From Carallia brachiata (lineage: Eukaryota; Streptophyta; Magnoliopsida; Malpighiales; Rhizophoraceae): a DNA stretch of 64,000 nucleotides. The stretch covers positions 7,931,084 to 7,995,083 of the forward strand of contig JADCRB010000001.1 of assembly GCA_021464245.1 (NCBI GenBank). The letters are read 5' to 3'. The translations under genes were made by a program, and so were the position numbers. This document shows positions 35,483 through 46,763 of this stretch, piece after piece; the first letter of the stretch is position 1, and each line of letters starts with the position of its first letter. The notes below the pieces were generated by a model. That model saw only the letters and a list, made by a program, of their open reading frames with translations, made no database searches and was not told where the DNA came from.

Positions 35483-35853
35483 TGATTTTTTTTTTTTTTT
35501 TTCGGTTCACTGCATAATGGAATTTTTGGTAACATAACAGTTCCCACACGAAGATCTATGTACAAGCCCCAAATTAAAACAAAAAAAAAAAAACAAAATA
35601 GAAGATGCACCATACAGTCATACTAAGATTAGGGGAAAATGAAAATCAGATAAAAATAAGATCGCAGAATAACAAAGAGACAGTGCATTGCACATGCCAC
35701 ATAAACTCAATTTTTGAATTTTTTTTATTAAAATTTAACGATAACGATAATATTTTTGTTGATTTTGACTATAGTATAGTTTTTTTTTGAGCGAGTGACT
35801 GCCGTGAGATGACAGATTTGCTGGCGTACGTTCAATAATATTCATATTGTTAT

Positions 35854-36311
35854 TAAATTTGTCAGAACCGAACTGATTATCGAACTGAAAATATTAGTGG
35901 GTTAAAGTTTAACCGGTTGAACCGGTCGAACCGGTATTTAAACCGGTATTTAATAATATATATGTATATAAAAATAATTATAAAAATAATATTTATAAAT
36001 AGTAATTAAATATTAATTTTTTTAATTTTAATGATAAAATTGAAATTTTTAATAGATTTAAGACTAAATGAACTTTTAAATTAAAGTTAATACTTAAATT
36101 ATAATTTAAATAATATTTGAAATTAAATTGTAATTTATGAATTTTTTAATTTTATTGGACCGGTCCAATCAGTCCGATTTTTGACCGATTTTTTTTTTAT
36201 TTTGACCGGTCTAAGTCACGCTTTGAAATTTACCTAAATTGGTCGGACTACCAACCGGTCCCTAGTTCAACCGGTCTGACCGATCAATTCGGTCCGATTC
36301 TGACAACAGTG
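35854..36311. mobile_element. hAT-like MITE copy 2 with perfect 8-bp TSD
   Basis: Same family as 13728-14243: left end taaatttgtcagaacc, right end gattctgacaacagtg, ACCGG-rich ends and an AT-rich centre. It is flanked by identical attgttat at 35846-35853 and 36312-36319. It is shorter than copy 1 because part of the right ACCGG cluster is missing. Confidence 0.75.
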
Positions 36312-36890
36312 ATTGTTATACAAATTTTGAGAAAAATTTGTGAAATTATCACCCAAGTTTTTTTCTTTTTTTAGAGAATGGAAATTATTACCCAAGTTGA
36401 ATAACACAAGTTCTTTATTACCCAACTTGAACTCGTGAACATCAGAAGTCCAAGTTTAATGACATGCATTTTTCATACGTTGTGACCAAAACATTTTGAA
36501 TCAGATTTTTTTTTCTTTTTTTAAAGAAAAAAGTCTGGTCTGAACTAATTATGACTTAAAAATGCTAAACATTATAATTAATCTCTAAATTTTGTCTAGT
36601 TTATAATTAAATTCACTACCTAAGGTAATAGATTGGTTGATGGTCTGATATATATATATTTTTTTGAATCATCACATTGCTGCTTTTACTTTCGATGGAA
36701 GGATTTGTTGAAGTATCTGGATATAGTGTTTTAAACTAGTTAACACTGTAACCGTTTCTAAGAAATGCATATTTGTGATTAACAGTGTTCAGATATAGCG
36801 TTCACCTTATAAAAGATAATTGAATGGAGAAAACAAAAAATGACTCATGATATCTACCCGTATGTGTAATAACTGGCTCAATAATAAAAA

Positions 36891-36934
36891 AAGAAGTTTA
36901 CAATTTTTTTTTGAACACAAAAAGAAATTTATAA
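36891..36934. mobile_element. Probable ultra-short poly-A insertion (minus), imperfect TSD
   Basis: The sequences aagaagtttacaa (36891-36903) and aagaaatttataa (36922-36934) flank a short poly-T ending in gaacac. Two mismatches in the flanks make this an older or doubtful case. Confidence 0.4.
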
Positions 36935-37322
36935 TTAAATCCTAAATTTTATTCAAAATTATAATTAACTCATTAATTTTATTTAAACATGTGATGTAGT
37001 TATTAAAGCTAAAAGTTAATATATAATCAAATCTATGTACAAATTCTTTATAAAAAAATCTGTCGATAATTTTTTTTGTCAAAAAAACTTTAAATTTAAT
37101 TTGACGTTTACAAAATTTTTTGGTCGAACATATTATGTATAACAAACAATTTGTATATTGATTTCAATATAAATAAGTACTTATTATTTTAACGTCTGTT
37201 ACTGTTAATTCTGTTAATTCTTTACTACTTTTTTTCCAGTTAAATTGCCTCCCACCGTTCCCAGTCTCGGATAAGCCCAATTCGGCAAATCCTTTTTCTC
37301 TCGCACAAGTCTCAACTGCTTA

Positions 37323-37331
37323 AAACCCTAA
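37323..37331 (+). promoter_or_regulatory. telo-box AAACCCTAA in eIF2-alpha promoter
   Basis: A perfect telo-box lies about 110 bases upstream of the start codon, with an AAGCCCAA (GCCCA-type) element at 37273-37280. This pairing is typical of plant genes for the translation machinery and supports co-regulation with ribosomal genes. Confidence 0.6.
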
Positions 37332-37436
37332 GTCGTATTTTCTCGCCAGCCAAACGCGCCGCCGCGCCCAATTTCCCCGGAAATTCTGTTCTTTTTATCT
37401 CCTCCTTCAAAATTTAAAGCTCAGAGTGACAAAATC

Positions 37437-39945
37437 ATGGCGACGCACACTCCAAACCTCGAGTGCCGAATGTACGAGGCGAGATACCCTGAAGTGGACA
37501 TGGCGGTGATGATTCAAGTGAAGAACATAGCCGACATGGGCGCGTACGTTTCACTGCTCGAGTACAATAACATAGAGGGGATGATCTTGTTCTCGGAGCT
37601 GTCCCGCCGTCGGATTCGCAGTGTCAGCAGCTTGATCAAGGTCGGCCGGATAGAGCCGGTTATGGTCCTCCGTGTTGATAAGGAGAAAGGTTACATTGAT
37701 TTGAGCAAGAGGAGGGTTAGCGAAGAGGATACTCAAGCTTGTGAGGAGAGATACAATAAGAGCAAGCTTGTCCATTCTATTATGCGTCATGTCGCTGAGA
37801 CTTTGGGCATTGATTTGGAGGTATAACTCAGATTGTGAAACTGTCAAATTTTTAGATTTTTTTGTTTTTGGGTTTTTGTTTTGGGCTGGAATCTTAAATT
37901 AATTGTCAAGTTTTAGTTGTAACAATGTTCTCACGTATTGCAATTGCTGTGTTTTCCTGTTAGTTTCAGTAGTTTCGTCTCTGTATATGGATTGAACAAT
38001 CATATGGTTGAATGATAGCTTCAGTGGTTAGAGGTTTAATTAGGGACTGGTCGTTTGAAATTAAGTATGAAAGGGCAGGCCTGCACCTAAAATACTGAGC
38101 TGACTTGTTATCAAGAAGATGATACTGGATTTGGCTATTGAGGTTTGCACTTCCTATATTCACAATAACTTGTACCTTTCCAAAGCAAGAAGCCTTCTTG
38201 CTTATTGTCAGCTTAGCCTGTGACTAGTGTAGATATTTAGGGGCCTCACCTCTCCGATGGTTGGTCCTCAAAATCGGCTTAAATTTTGGGCATTTTTGAG
38301 GTTGGGTTCGGAGGTTTGCCTTGGATTTTTGTTTTTTTTGTTTTTTTTTGGGGGGGGGGTGGGGGGTGGGGGTTATGAGAGCTTTTTGAAGCATTTAATA
38401 TGTTTTTTGTATCCTGTTTTTGTGTGTATGAGAATTGTGCGACAATTGTGCTGTCTTTCTGAAGGTATCAAAACATGCTTCCATCCTGATTTCCTTCAGG
38501 TGGCACTCTAGAAATGTTGCAGTTAGAATTATTAATGAATCCTTCCTAAATTGTTCCTAGTCAACAATTTTAATGCTTCCTATATTGTATGTTTAATCAA
38601 CTTAATTTCTCAATTGCAGGAACTGTACATCCATATTGGGTGGCCTTTGTACCGGAGATATGGCCATGCTTTTGAGGTGATAAGCTGCAGCACTTCTTTG
38701 GAGGTTTTTTTTTTTTTTCAATTTCTTAATGTTTTGGGTTCCTAAAGCAACCTACGTGCAGGCTTTCAAAATCATTGTGAATGATCCTGATTCAGTTTTG
38801 AATACGCTTACTCGTGAAGTCAAAGAAATTGGTCCTGAGGGACAAGAAGTAAGATTTGTTTGGTGGGGTTTTTTTTTTTTATATCAACTGTCATTCTGCG
38901 GATCACTGATATCCCCCTCTCACTGCATAGGTAACTAAAGTAGTGCCTGCTGTAACAGCAGAAATCAAGGAAGCTTTGGTGAAGAATATAAAAAGACGAA
39001 TGACCCCTCAGCCATTGAAGATACGGGCTGACGTAGAAATGAAGTGTTTCCAGTTTGATGGTGTTCTCCACATTAAGGTTGTATTTTGATTAATGACATC
39101 CTGTGCATTGTATGTTCTTCTCCATTTTATCTCTTTATGATCTGGATTGCCATTAGTTATAAGCCCCTCTGCCTCATATTACAAATGCTTCTTTTTGAGA
39201 TTTCCAGGAAGCAATGAGGAAAGCTGAGGCTGCTGGAAATAAAGATTGTCCTGTGAAAATTAAATTGGTTGCTCCTCCACTATATGTTCTTACCACACAG
39301 ACCTTAGACAAGGTGAGCCCATGACCGTAAACCATCCTGGGGCAAGAGGTTGTAGTTTAACACAACTGCTGTTTCATTGTTTATCATATTATTCTTTACC
39401 AAGGAAGAAGCATTCGGGCTGTAGGCTGTGTCCCTGTTGACCACATTGGATGCAGTTGGTGGCAAATTTGCTCATGAAATGTTGTGATTGCTTTTATCTG
39501 TGCAGGAGCAAGGGATACCAATTCTCAACCAGGCAATTGCAGCTTGCACTGAAGAAATAGAGAAGCATAAGGGAAAACTCACTGTGAAGGAGCCACCTAG
39601 AGCAGTGAGTGTCAATTTTAGCATTTTGTATTGGTTTTCTGTTTGTTGAAATATGCTTTGGGACTTGGCCTCCTCTAAATTTTTCTGTATCGTAGTTTCC
39701 AAAAAGGAGTTTCATCCAAAATCATTCTTCACTCAATGTACAAAATTTTCTACCTTTTGGGGCTGGATTGACTTGGTGCGTTGATGCAGGTGAGCGAACG
39801 AGATGATAAATTGCTGGCTGAGCACATGGCTAAGCTACGTAATGACAATGAAGAGAAAAGTGGCGATGAAGACAGTGAAGAAGAAGAAGACACGGGGTTG
39901 GGAGATGTAGACGTGGAAAATTCGGGCCCTGGTATAATGGAGTGA
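37437..39945 (+). CDS. eIF2alpha: Translation initiation factor eIF2 subunit alpha, 7 exons
   Basis: eIF2 delivers initiator tRNA to the 40S ribosome, and phosphorylation of its alpha subunit by GCN2 throttles translation. Exons: 37437-37820, 38620-38676, 38762-38848, 38931-39077, 39208-39312, 39506-39604, 39790-39945; 1035 bases, 344 residues, the usual family length, with a clean frame. The N-terminal S1 domain includes [17 protein letters not shown] and the phosphorylation loop [11 protein letters not shown], where Ser56 corresponds to mammalian Ser51. The helical and alpha/beta domains follow ([33 protein letters not shown]). The C-terminus is an acidic DEDSEEEED tail. This is an intact, apparently functional housekeeping gene. 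Confidence 0.96.
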
Positions 39946-41220
39946 CTTCAAAACTGTATTTGATTGGTATATTTTTACTTGTTCTTTAATGGGGCTAGAT
40001 TACATTATTAGTAAATTGCTTTACTTCGTTGTGCTTCGCATTTACAATTTGTTTGACAAACTTTTTGGCGGTTTTAAAGACTTAGCAATGGAGCATTAAT
40101 TGTTGAGCTGTTTTGTCAATTTAGCAAATTATTATCGGGATTAGAATTATTAGATAAAGCTACGGCGTTAGACAACACTAGCAGCGTGTCGGTAGTTGAA
40201 AATGATATGACGATTCATTGCTGAAATATTTTCAATTATTGTGATAGAGCCTACTTTAAGAAAACCGGATGCTAGTATCTTTTACTGTCCTTTCGCAATA
40301 TAAATTACAATGTGATCACTAATTAATACGTAAAACACGAAAATTGAAATTTCGATGCCTCAAGGGTTATTTATCCGAAAAAGAAAATTTGGAAATGATG
40401 GGTCTTCTTTGTTTTAAAAAAAGAAAAATAGAGGAAAAGACAAGAAAAAGTTGTCAAAAAAAAAAGCCGAATGCTCTGGCGGTGCGGTGGTGCCTCAAAA
40501 AGTCAAGTTCGCCCCTTTTCTTGATAGTGTTATTATATCAGTTCAAAATGGCACTAGTTACCGCCTGAACGGCTGAACGTTGAATTATTGATTTATTTGA
40601 AGTTCATCTACCATTAGAAATGGGAATTAGTTGATAAAGAATATTTGCTCTCCAAAAGCAAGAAAAAAAAAATATTTTGCACAAGAATTTTATGAATACA
40701 TCTGAACATAAAAAAAATTTATATTATTTCTTAGTTTAATTGTATAAATAATATTTATTATATTTAAATGAATTCTTAAAATTATGTACTTACATTGTAA
40801 CAAGTAATGACATATAATATTAAATTTGTATCATGAAGTACCTCGATTATTAAGTATATAATTAATTTGTTTCGTTTAATAGAATTAAACAAATTAATTA
40901 ACTCTTTTTACAACAATATCAATTAATATATCTTATAATATGAATTTTAAAATAATTATCATTATTAAGGCAATTTCATTTTTTACCAGAAATGGGATAA
41001 AGAGAAAGAGAGAGAAAAGGAGAGAAAAGAAAGTCAAAAAAAGTAAGAGATTGCGGCAAAATAATAGCAAAATGCATACTGAAACAAGGCTCTCATTTCC
41101 CCCCATTAACTTCTTTTTGTTACCCACAAACCTTCGCCTTATTTCCCCCTTCCTCGAGGTAACTAACGACATTTCGAATTCTGTGAGCCAATCAAAAACC
41201 AAATCCTCAATTCAACCATC
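39946..41220. other. Intergenic DNA between eIF2-alpha and PMT23-like gene
   Basis: The left end is 3' UTR and the rest is AT-rich. No gene was recognised. Confidence 0.5.
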
Positions 41221-41246
41221 CTCTCTCTCTCTCTCTCTCTCTCTCT
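41221..41246. repeat. CT microsatellite in PMT23-like 5' leader/promoter
   Basis: A pure (CT)13 tract is followed by more CT-rich sequence and poly-A, about 130 bases upstream of the start codon. Such pyrimidine-rich (GAGA-type) leaders are common near plant transcription starts. Confidence 0.8.
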
Positions 41247-41375
41247 TTTTCTCTCTCTACAAAAAAAAAAAGAAAAAAAAACAAAGAACTATAGATAGAT
41301 CTCAATAATGAATCATCGTCCATCTTCTTCTTGATTAATTGATAACTACGCCAAAAACAAAAACTCAAAGAGAGA

Positions 41376-41996
41376 ATGGCGTTATCAATCCACAACGTAC
41401 TCAAAGAACGAAAGCTGCCATTCATCGTCGCCGCATTTCTTCTTCTCCTTTTCGCCACAATCTATCTCTACACAACCGACGTTCAGTTCCCTTACTTCTC
41501 CTCCTCCTCCTCCGTGCCCGATCTCAACAAACAATCGATCCCCGACGGCGCCACCGACGCCGAGTCTAAGCCTAACAGGAAGAAAATTGACCTAAAGAAT
41601 GGGACCAGCACTTTGGCCGATGGCGATATGGGCATCAAGTGGGACCCCTGTCGTGGGGTGGTGGCCACGGATTATATACCGTGTTTGGATAATTTCAAGG
41701 CCATCAAAGAGTTGAAGTCGAGGAAGCACATGGAGCACAGGGAGCGACATTGCCCCAAGCCAAGCCCCAGGTGTTTGGTTCCCCTTCCTCCAGGGTACAG
41801 GCCTCCCATTCCGTGGCCTACCAGCAGGGACATGGTGAGATTATTGATTGGTTCTTTTTGGTAAGATTTGTTTTTTTATTTTTATTTTCTTAGTGGTTTT
41901 TTCCTCTTTTTATCCTAGATTTTTGGGTTTGATTATGATAGATTTCTTGTTAGTCATCAATTGATTTTTTCGAATTCCAGTCGAAGCCAATTAATG

Positions 41997-42031
<35 letters not shown>

Positions 42032-45000
42032 GGGATTCAAGCATGCCTTTTTCTCATTTAATTCTGGATTGGACAATCATTTAACGTCTTATATGATAAG
42101 TTTTCTTTCTCCTTGTTTTTCTTGAGTGTCAATTTTGATGCTTTTCAAGATTGAGAAATAAATTCGGGATAATCTGCGATGGTGGGAACCCCTTTTATAC
42201 GTTTGTCATGCATGTTTTGCATTTTGTTACTCCTCTTTGATTGCGTGCTGAAGCAACTATGCTGCTTTAACTTTTTTTAACCTGGACATTGATGATTGGG
42301 TTTTCGAATTTCTGTTTTCCAGATATGGTACAACAATGTCCCTCACCCTAAGCTTGTTGAATACAAGAAAGACCAGAACTGGGTGCGCAAGGTTGGCGAT
42401 TTTTTTGTTTTCCCTGGAGGTGGTACACAATTCAAGGATGGAGTTAATAACTACATCGATTTCATTCAACAGGTATATAGCAGAATGAGTTGGCAGCTAA
42501 CATTCATTCGAATTATGTAAACCTGTGGCATTTCATGATGTACCTCTGGATTTTGTCACTTGTTCAGTAAATAGGTTTTGCTTATAAGTTCATCTCCTAT
42601 GTGCAACTTCTGTTCTGTTTTGGCTATTTAGAACTAAATTGCTTTCATGTTTATGCAGACTTTGCCAGTTATTGAGTGGGGAAGCAGCATAAGGGTAGTT
42701 CTAGATGTCGGTTGCGGTGTTGCTAGTTTTGGTGGCTATTTGCTGGACAAATTTGTTATTACGATGTCATTTGCTCCCAAGGATGAACACGAGGCACAGA
42801 TACAGTTTGCTCTAGAGCGTGGAATTCCTGCCACACTCTCTGTCATCGGGACACAAAAGTTGGTTTTTCCTGATAACGCATATGACCTGATTCATTGTGC
42901 AAGATGCAGAGTTCATTGGGATGCAGATGGTACTTTGATTTATCACTTTTCCTTTGGAAGTTATTATTCGCATGCTGATTAAGTTTTGAGACTATTTTGG
43001 TATATATGTTTTTAATGAAGGCGGGAAGCCGCTGATGGAGCTCAACAGGATTCTCAGGCCTGGAGGTTTCTTTGTATGGTCTGCTACACCTGTATACCGT
43101 GACGATGAGAGAGATCGCAATGTTTGGAACTGTAAGCAGATTTTTTTTTTTTTGGCGTGTGTATTTTCCATACCACCCCCTTCCCCTCCTCAAGAAGAGA
43201 AAGGCCCCAAACCCCTTCTCTCTGGGGAAAAGTTCCTTAGAGTGTACTTTGTGATTATGCTTCGTTTTGAAATGAATATTGTATGTTGCTGGGGTGGATG
43301 GTTGTAAATTATCAGCATTAGCTATAGTATTATTAATGAATGCTAGATTATGGTTTGAATTTATCTAATTCGAATGTTTGTCCCGCATGTTTTCTGTAGC
43401 CATGGTAACTCTCACAAAATCTATGTGCTGGGAAGTCGTTGCTAAGACTGTTGATTCGTCAAGAATTGGGCTTGTAATATACCAGAAGCCCAACACATCT
43501 TCCTGTTATGAAAAACGCCAAAAAAATGATCCTCCTCTCTGTGACCCGAAAGACAGGCGAAATGTTTCATGGTATCCTTTGTGTTTGTTATTTTGACGTC
43601 TACTAGTCTTTTCCTGTTCGCTTAGGATATTCCTTTCCTTCAATGTTTCCATCATTGTAGAAGAACAGTGTTCATTTTCATTGTGTCATAATAGCTAATT
43701 TTTTTTTTTTTAATTTTCTGATAGGTATGCACCTCTCGATAACTGTCTTACGAGACTTCCAGTTGATGGCACAGGTAAGGTTCTCAGCTGGCCAACAATG
43801 TGGCCTGATAGGCTTAGTAGTAAGCCTGTGAGTCTATCAGCTGAACCAGGTGCTGATGAAATTTTATGAGGACACCAAACACTGGGCGGCACTTGTTTCT
43901 GATGTTTATCTAGATGGGCTTGCAATAAACTGGTCGAGAGTGCGAAATATAATGGATATGAATGCAGGCTATGGAGGGTAATGTTTCTGCAACTCTTATT
44001 TCGATTTATTGATTGCATTTAAAATATGATATTTTGTTCTGTATGTCTGTAATAACATTGATATGCTTCCCTCAATTCCTCTTTCCTGAACTCAGAAGTC
44101 TCAACTGATTTTGATTGTGACTTCTTTTGTTCTAACTTGTTTTCTTATTGAGTTGTCTTTTGTTGTGTTTGGATAGATGAATTGTTCACAAATTTGTTTG
44201 GCAACTCATGAAAAGGTCTGGCACACAGAATATAAATTTATTTGAGCTATAGTTTAAGTTCTTATATCCCATTCTTTTTAATAATTTCAACCTTCATGAG
44301 TTGTGGATTGTGGCTTGGGCCCTAACTAGTTTAGAAATACAGCAGCTTCAGGTGAACGTACACATCACTCATATGCGTGTGGCCTGAAGTGGCTGGTTTG
44401 TTGCATTGTTTGTCTATGACAATAGTAAACAATGAATATTTCCATGTGTGGCAAGGTGGAATAAACTGGTAGGTTGCATGAATAGAACAATACGGCTGGT
44501 TGGCTGGCCTTGCAGCATTCAAAGGAAGCTGGTATCATGATGATATTTATATGTGTTATTTCCCTTCATCATTATCTGTTCAGACGTCAACATATTTTAT
44601 TTCTTCCTTCCCTTCCTGATCTTTAATGTGAACCTCCGAGTTTTCTTAATCTGCGGCATTTTTACATTTTTCATGTGGCATTATCGATGACCTTAATTTC
44701 GCATTGACCTCCATAGTCGAGGTAATTAGTTGTGTCTTCTTGTTTCCCACATTTGTTACGTATTGCACTTCTAGTGCACTGGAAGGTTTTGAAATTTTCC
44801 AACTACTTGTCCTTTAATGTCATAGCAACACATATAGTTTGCTTCATGACTTGAATTTCTTCGTGTCTTGAACCTGACCACTCATGATGTGCTAAGCCTG
44901 AGATCCACTGTGCTTATGCCTATCAAATTTCATCTCTCATCCTCCTTCACCCTCTTTGATACCATTCATATGCCTAATTTCCACTGTGACTTTGGTACAA

Positions 45001-45582
45001 TAGATCTTTCGTTTATGATTAAGACGTTACCTTGTGCAGATTCGCAGCAGCACTTGCTGATCTTCCTTATTGGGTGATGAATGTTGTGCCTGTAGATGCT
45101 CAAGATACTTTATCCGTCATTTTCGACAGAGGATTGATTGGAGTTTATCACGACTGGTGTGAGCCATTAAGTACCTACCCTCGGTCATATGATATGTTGC
45201 ATGCCAGCTTCCTCTTAAAAAGTCTCACACAAAGGTACATTATCGTGAATTACTTTTATATTTAACATCACATAGGAAAATTGTGCCTGTTGATCTTTGT
45301 TTTCGGGACTACATGGCCTTGTCAACTTGTGTAAACTTTTAGGTTAGTTTGTTTTAAATGCTTTATTACATGCTTAGAGAACTTGCATTTTGTAGATGTG
45401 ATATCTTGGACATAGCTTTGGAGATGGACCGTATTACAAGACCTGGTGGATATATTTTGGTTCAAGATACCATGGAAATGATCCACAAGCTTAGCCCCAT
45501 ATTGCGTTCTCTTCGTTGGTCAACAAGGCTATACCAAGAACAATTTCTCATTGGCACTAAAAGCTTCTGGCGTCCCAACTAG
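41376..45582 (+). CDS. PMT23: PMT23-like Golgi methyltransferase, 8 exons, one frame break
   Basis: This belongs to the plant PMT family (Methyltransf_29, QUASIMODO2-like), Golgi type II membrane proteins thought to methylate pectin. Exons: 41376-41834, 42323-42472, 42659-42929, 43021-43131, 43400-43571, 43725-43977, 45040-45234, 45396-45582. The start [16 protein letters not shown] is like Arabidopsis PMT23, with a membrane anchor at residues 15-34. Family hallmarks: [31 protein letters not shown], the SAM-binding [14 protein letters not shown] (residues 216-229), [42 protein letters not shown] and the terminal FWRPN. In exon 6 the frame slips at about 43858-43868 (gatgaaattttatgag), giving TGA at 43867-43869. 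The downstream frame is fully conserved. One extra A or two missing T would explain it. Confidence 0.9.
41996..42031. repeat. ATA trinucleotide microsatellite in PMT23-like intron 1
   Basis: A pure AAT/ATA repeat of about 12 units lies in the first intron. Confidence 0.85.
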
Positions 45583-46763
45583 TGGCAGGATCTAAAGCCG
45601 GGTCATCATCACTGACAATGGAAAGTAAATTGAATACTACTGTGAGTGTAGGAGTAAAGAAACGAGGGGTGAGAAGTCGAAGTTGATATTTTGTTTTCTA
45701 TTGCTGGGCGAGTGTAAATTCTGTAGACAAGCATACAAGGTATTTTATGGTAACAACAAACAACAAAACAATGCTTGATATAAGTACTGAAACAAAGTGC
45801 GTTTTTATGCTTTGTGCGTTTGCCATTCTTCAACTCCTAGTCTCCAACACGATAAAGTGAATTTTTTGGTGTAAATGATCCTGTTCTGGATATGTTTACC
45901 CAACAAGACTGGAAAAGAATAGTTAGCATGCTTACAGAAAAATGATCAAAAGTAGGTGACACTAGTGGGCAGAATATCCATGGAACCTTACGTGCACTCT
46001 CCGCGTTTCAGTTGTCATTTTTGCTGTGTTACCGTACACACCAAATGTCAACAACCAATACACAATCCGGAAAAGATTAACCGTGGATGACCCTATAGTA
46101 CCAAAGCCCTTGTGACCATTGAGTCATTTGATCGTATTATATGCATTATATAAGATCTAAGCTTGATGGAAGATCGGCATTGTTCATTTGGAGTTTGGAC
46201 CCTTCAATCAAAACAAGCTCGACTATGAGAAAACTGTGATGCTAATCCGCTTTTGTGGTGACCCAATCAGCAGCAAACATATTTCATCAGCTTTATTTTT
46301 TTTTTAATTTTTTTTTATTGTTTTTGTGTATTTTATCGACAGGATTACGTCAAAACTCCTACAGCCTGGGAATCCAGACAATTTGTGCAACTTCCATGAA
46401 ACTTCCTATACACACGCCCTATGGAAGTTTGAATTTGGTGCAGGGTAGTAACTTACCGCTAATAATAAATCTGAGGCTTGGCCAATCAAGTAGAAATTCC
46501 TAATATTAGACCAACTTGTCCTCTAAGACACTTTGCCTGCCCTTTTAATAATAACAAATTAGCTGTCCCGATAAACACCAAATCCTGCAGAACAAGATTT
46601 GCAGATAATACTCAAGCAAGCAAAAGCAAATCAATTGTAACATTTGTTCACAAATACACTTACAACCCTGCAGCATCAACATGTTTAAGGCCTATGTTAT
46701 TTTACAGGATCACACAATCAGGAAGCTTGAGGAACTTAATTCACCAAAATAAGACAGAGAGCA
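45583..46763. other. Convergent 3' flank between PMT23-like and PNGase A genes
   Basis: The two genes point toward each other, so this holds both 3' UTRs. No further gene was recognised. Confidence 0.5.

Larger units (their letters stand above)
36312..37436. other. Intergenic DNA upstream of eIF2-alpha
   Basis: The stretch is AT-rich with no gene. It includes an imperfect ultra-short poly-A insertion at about 36891-36934 and the eIF2-alpha promoter at its right end. Confidence 0.5.
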
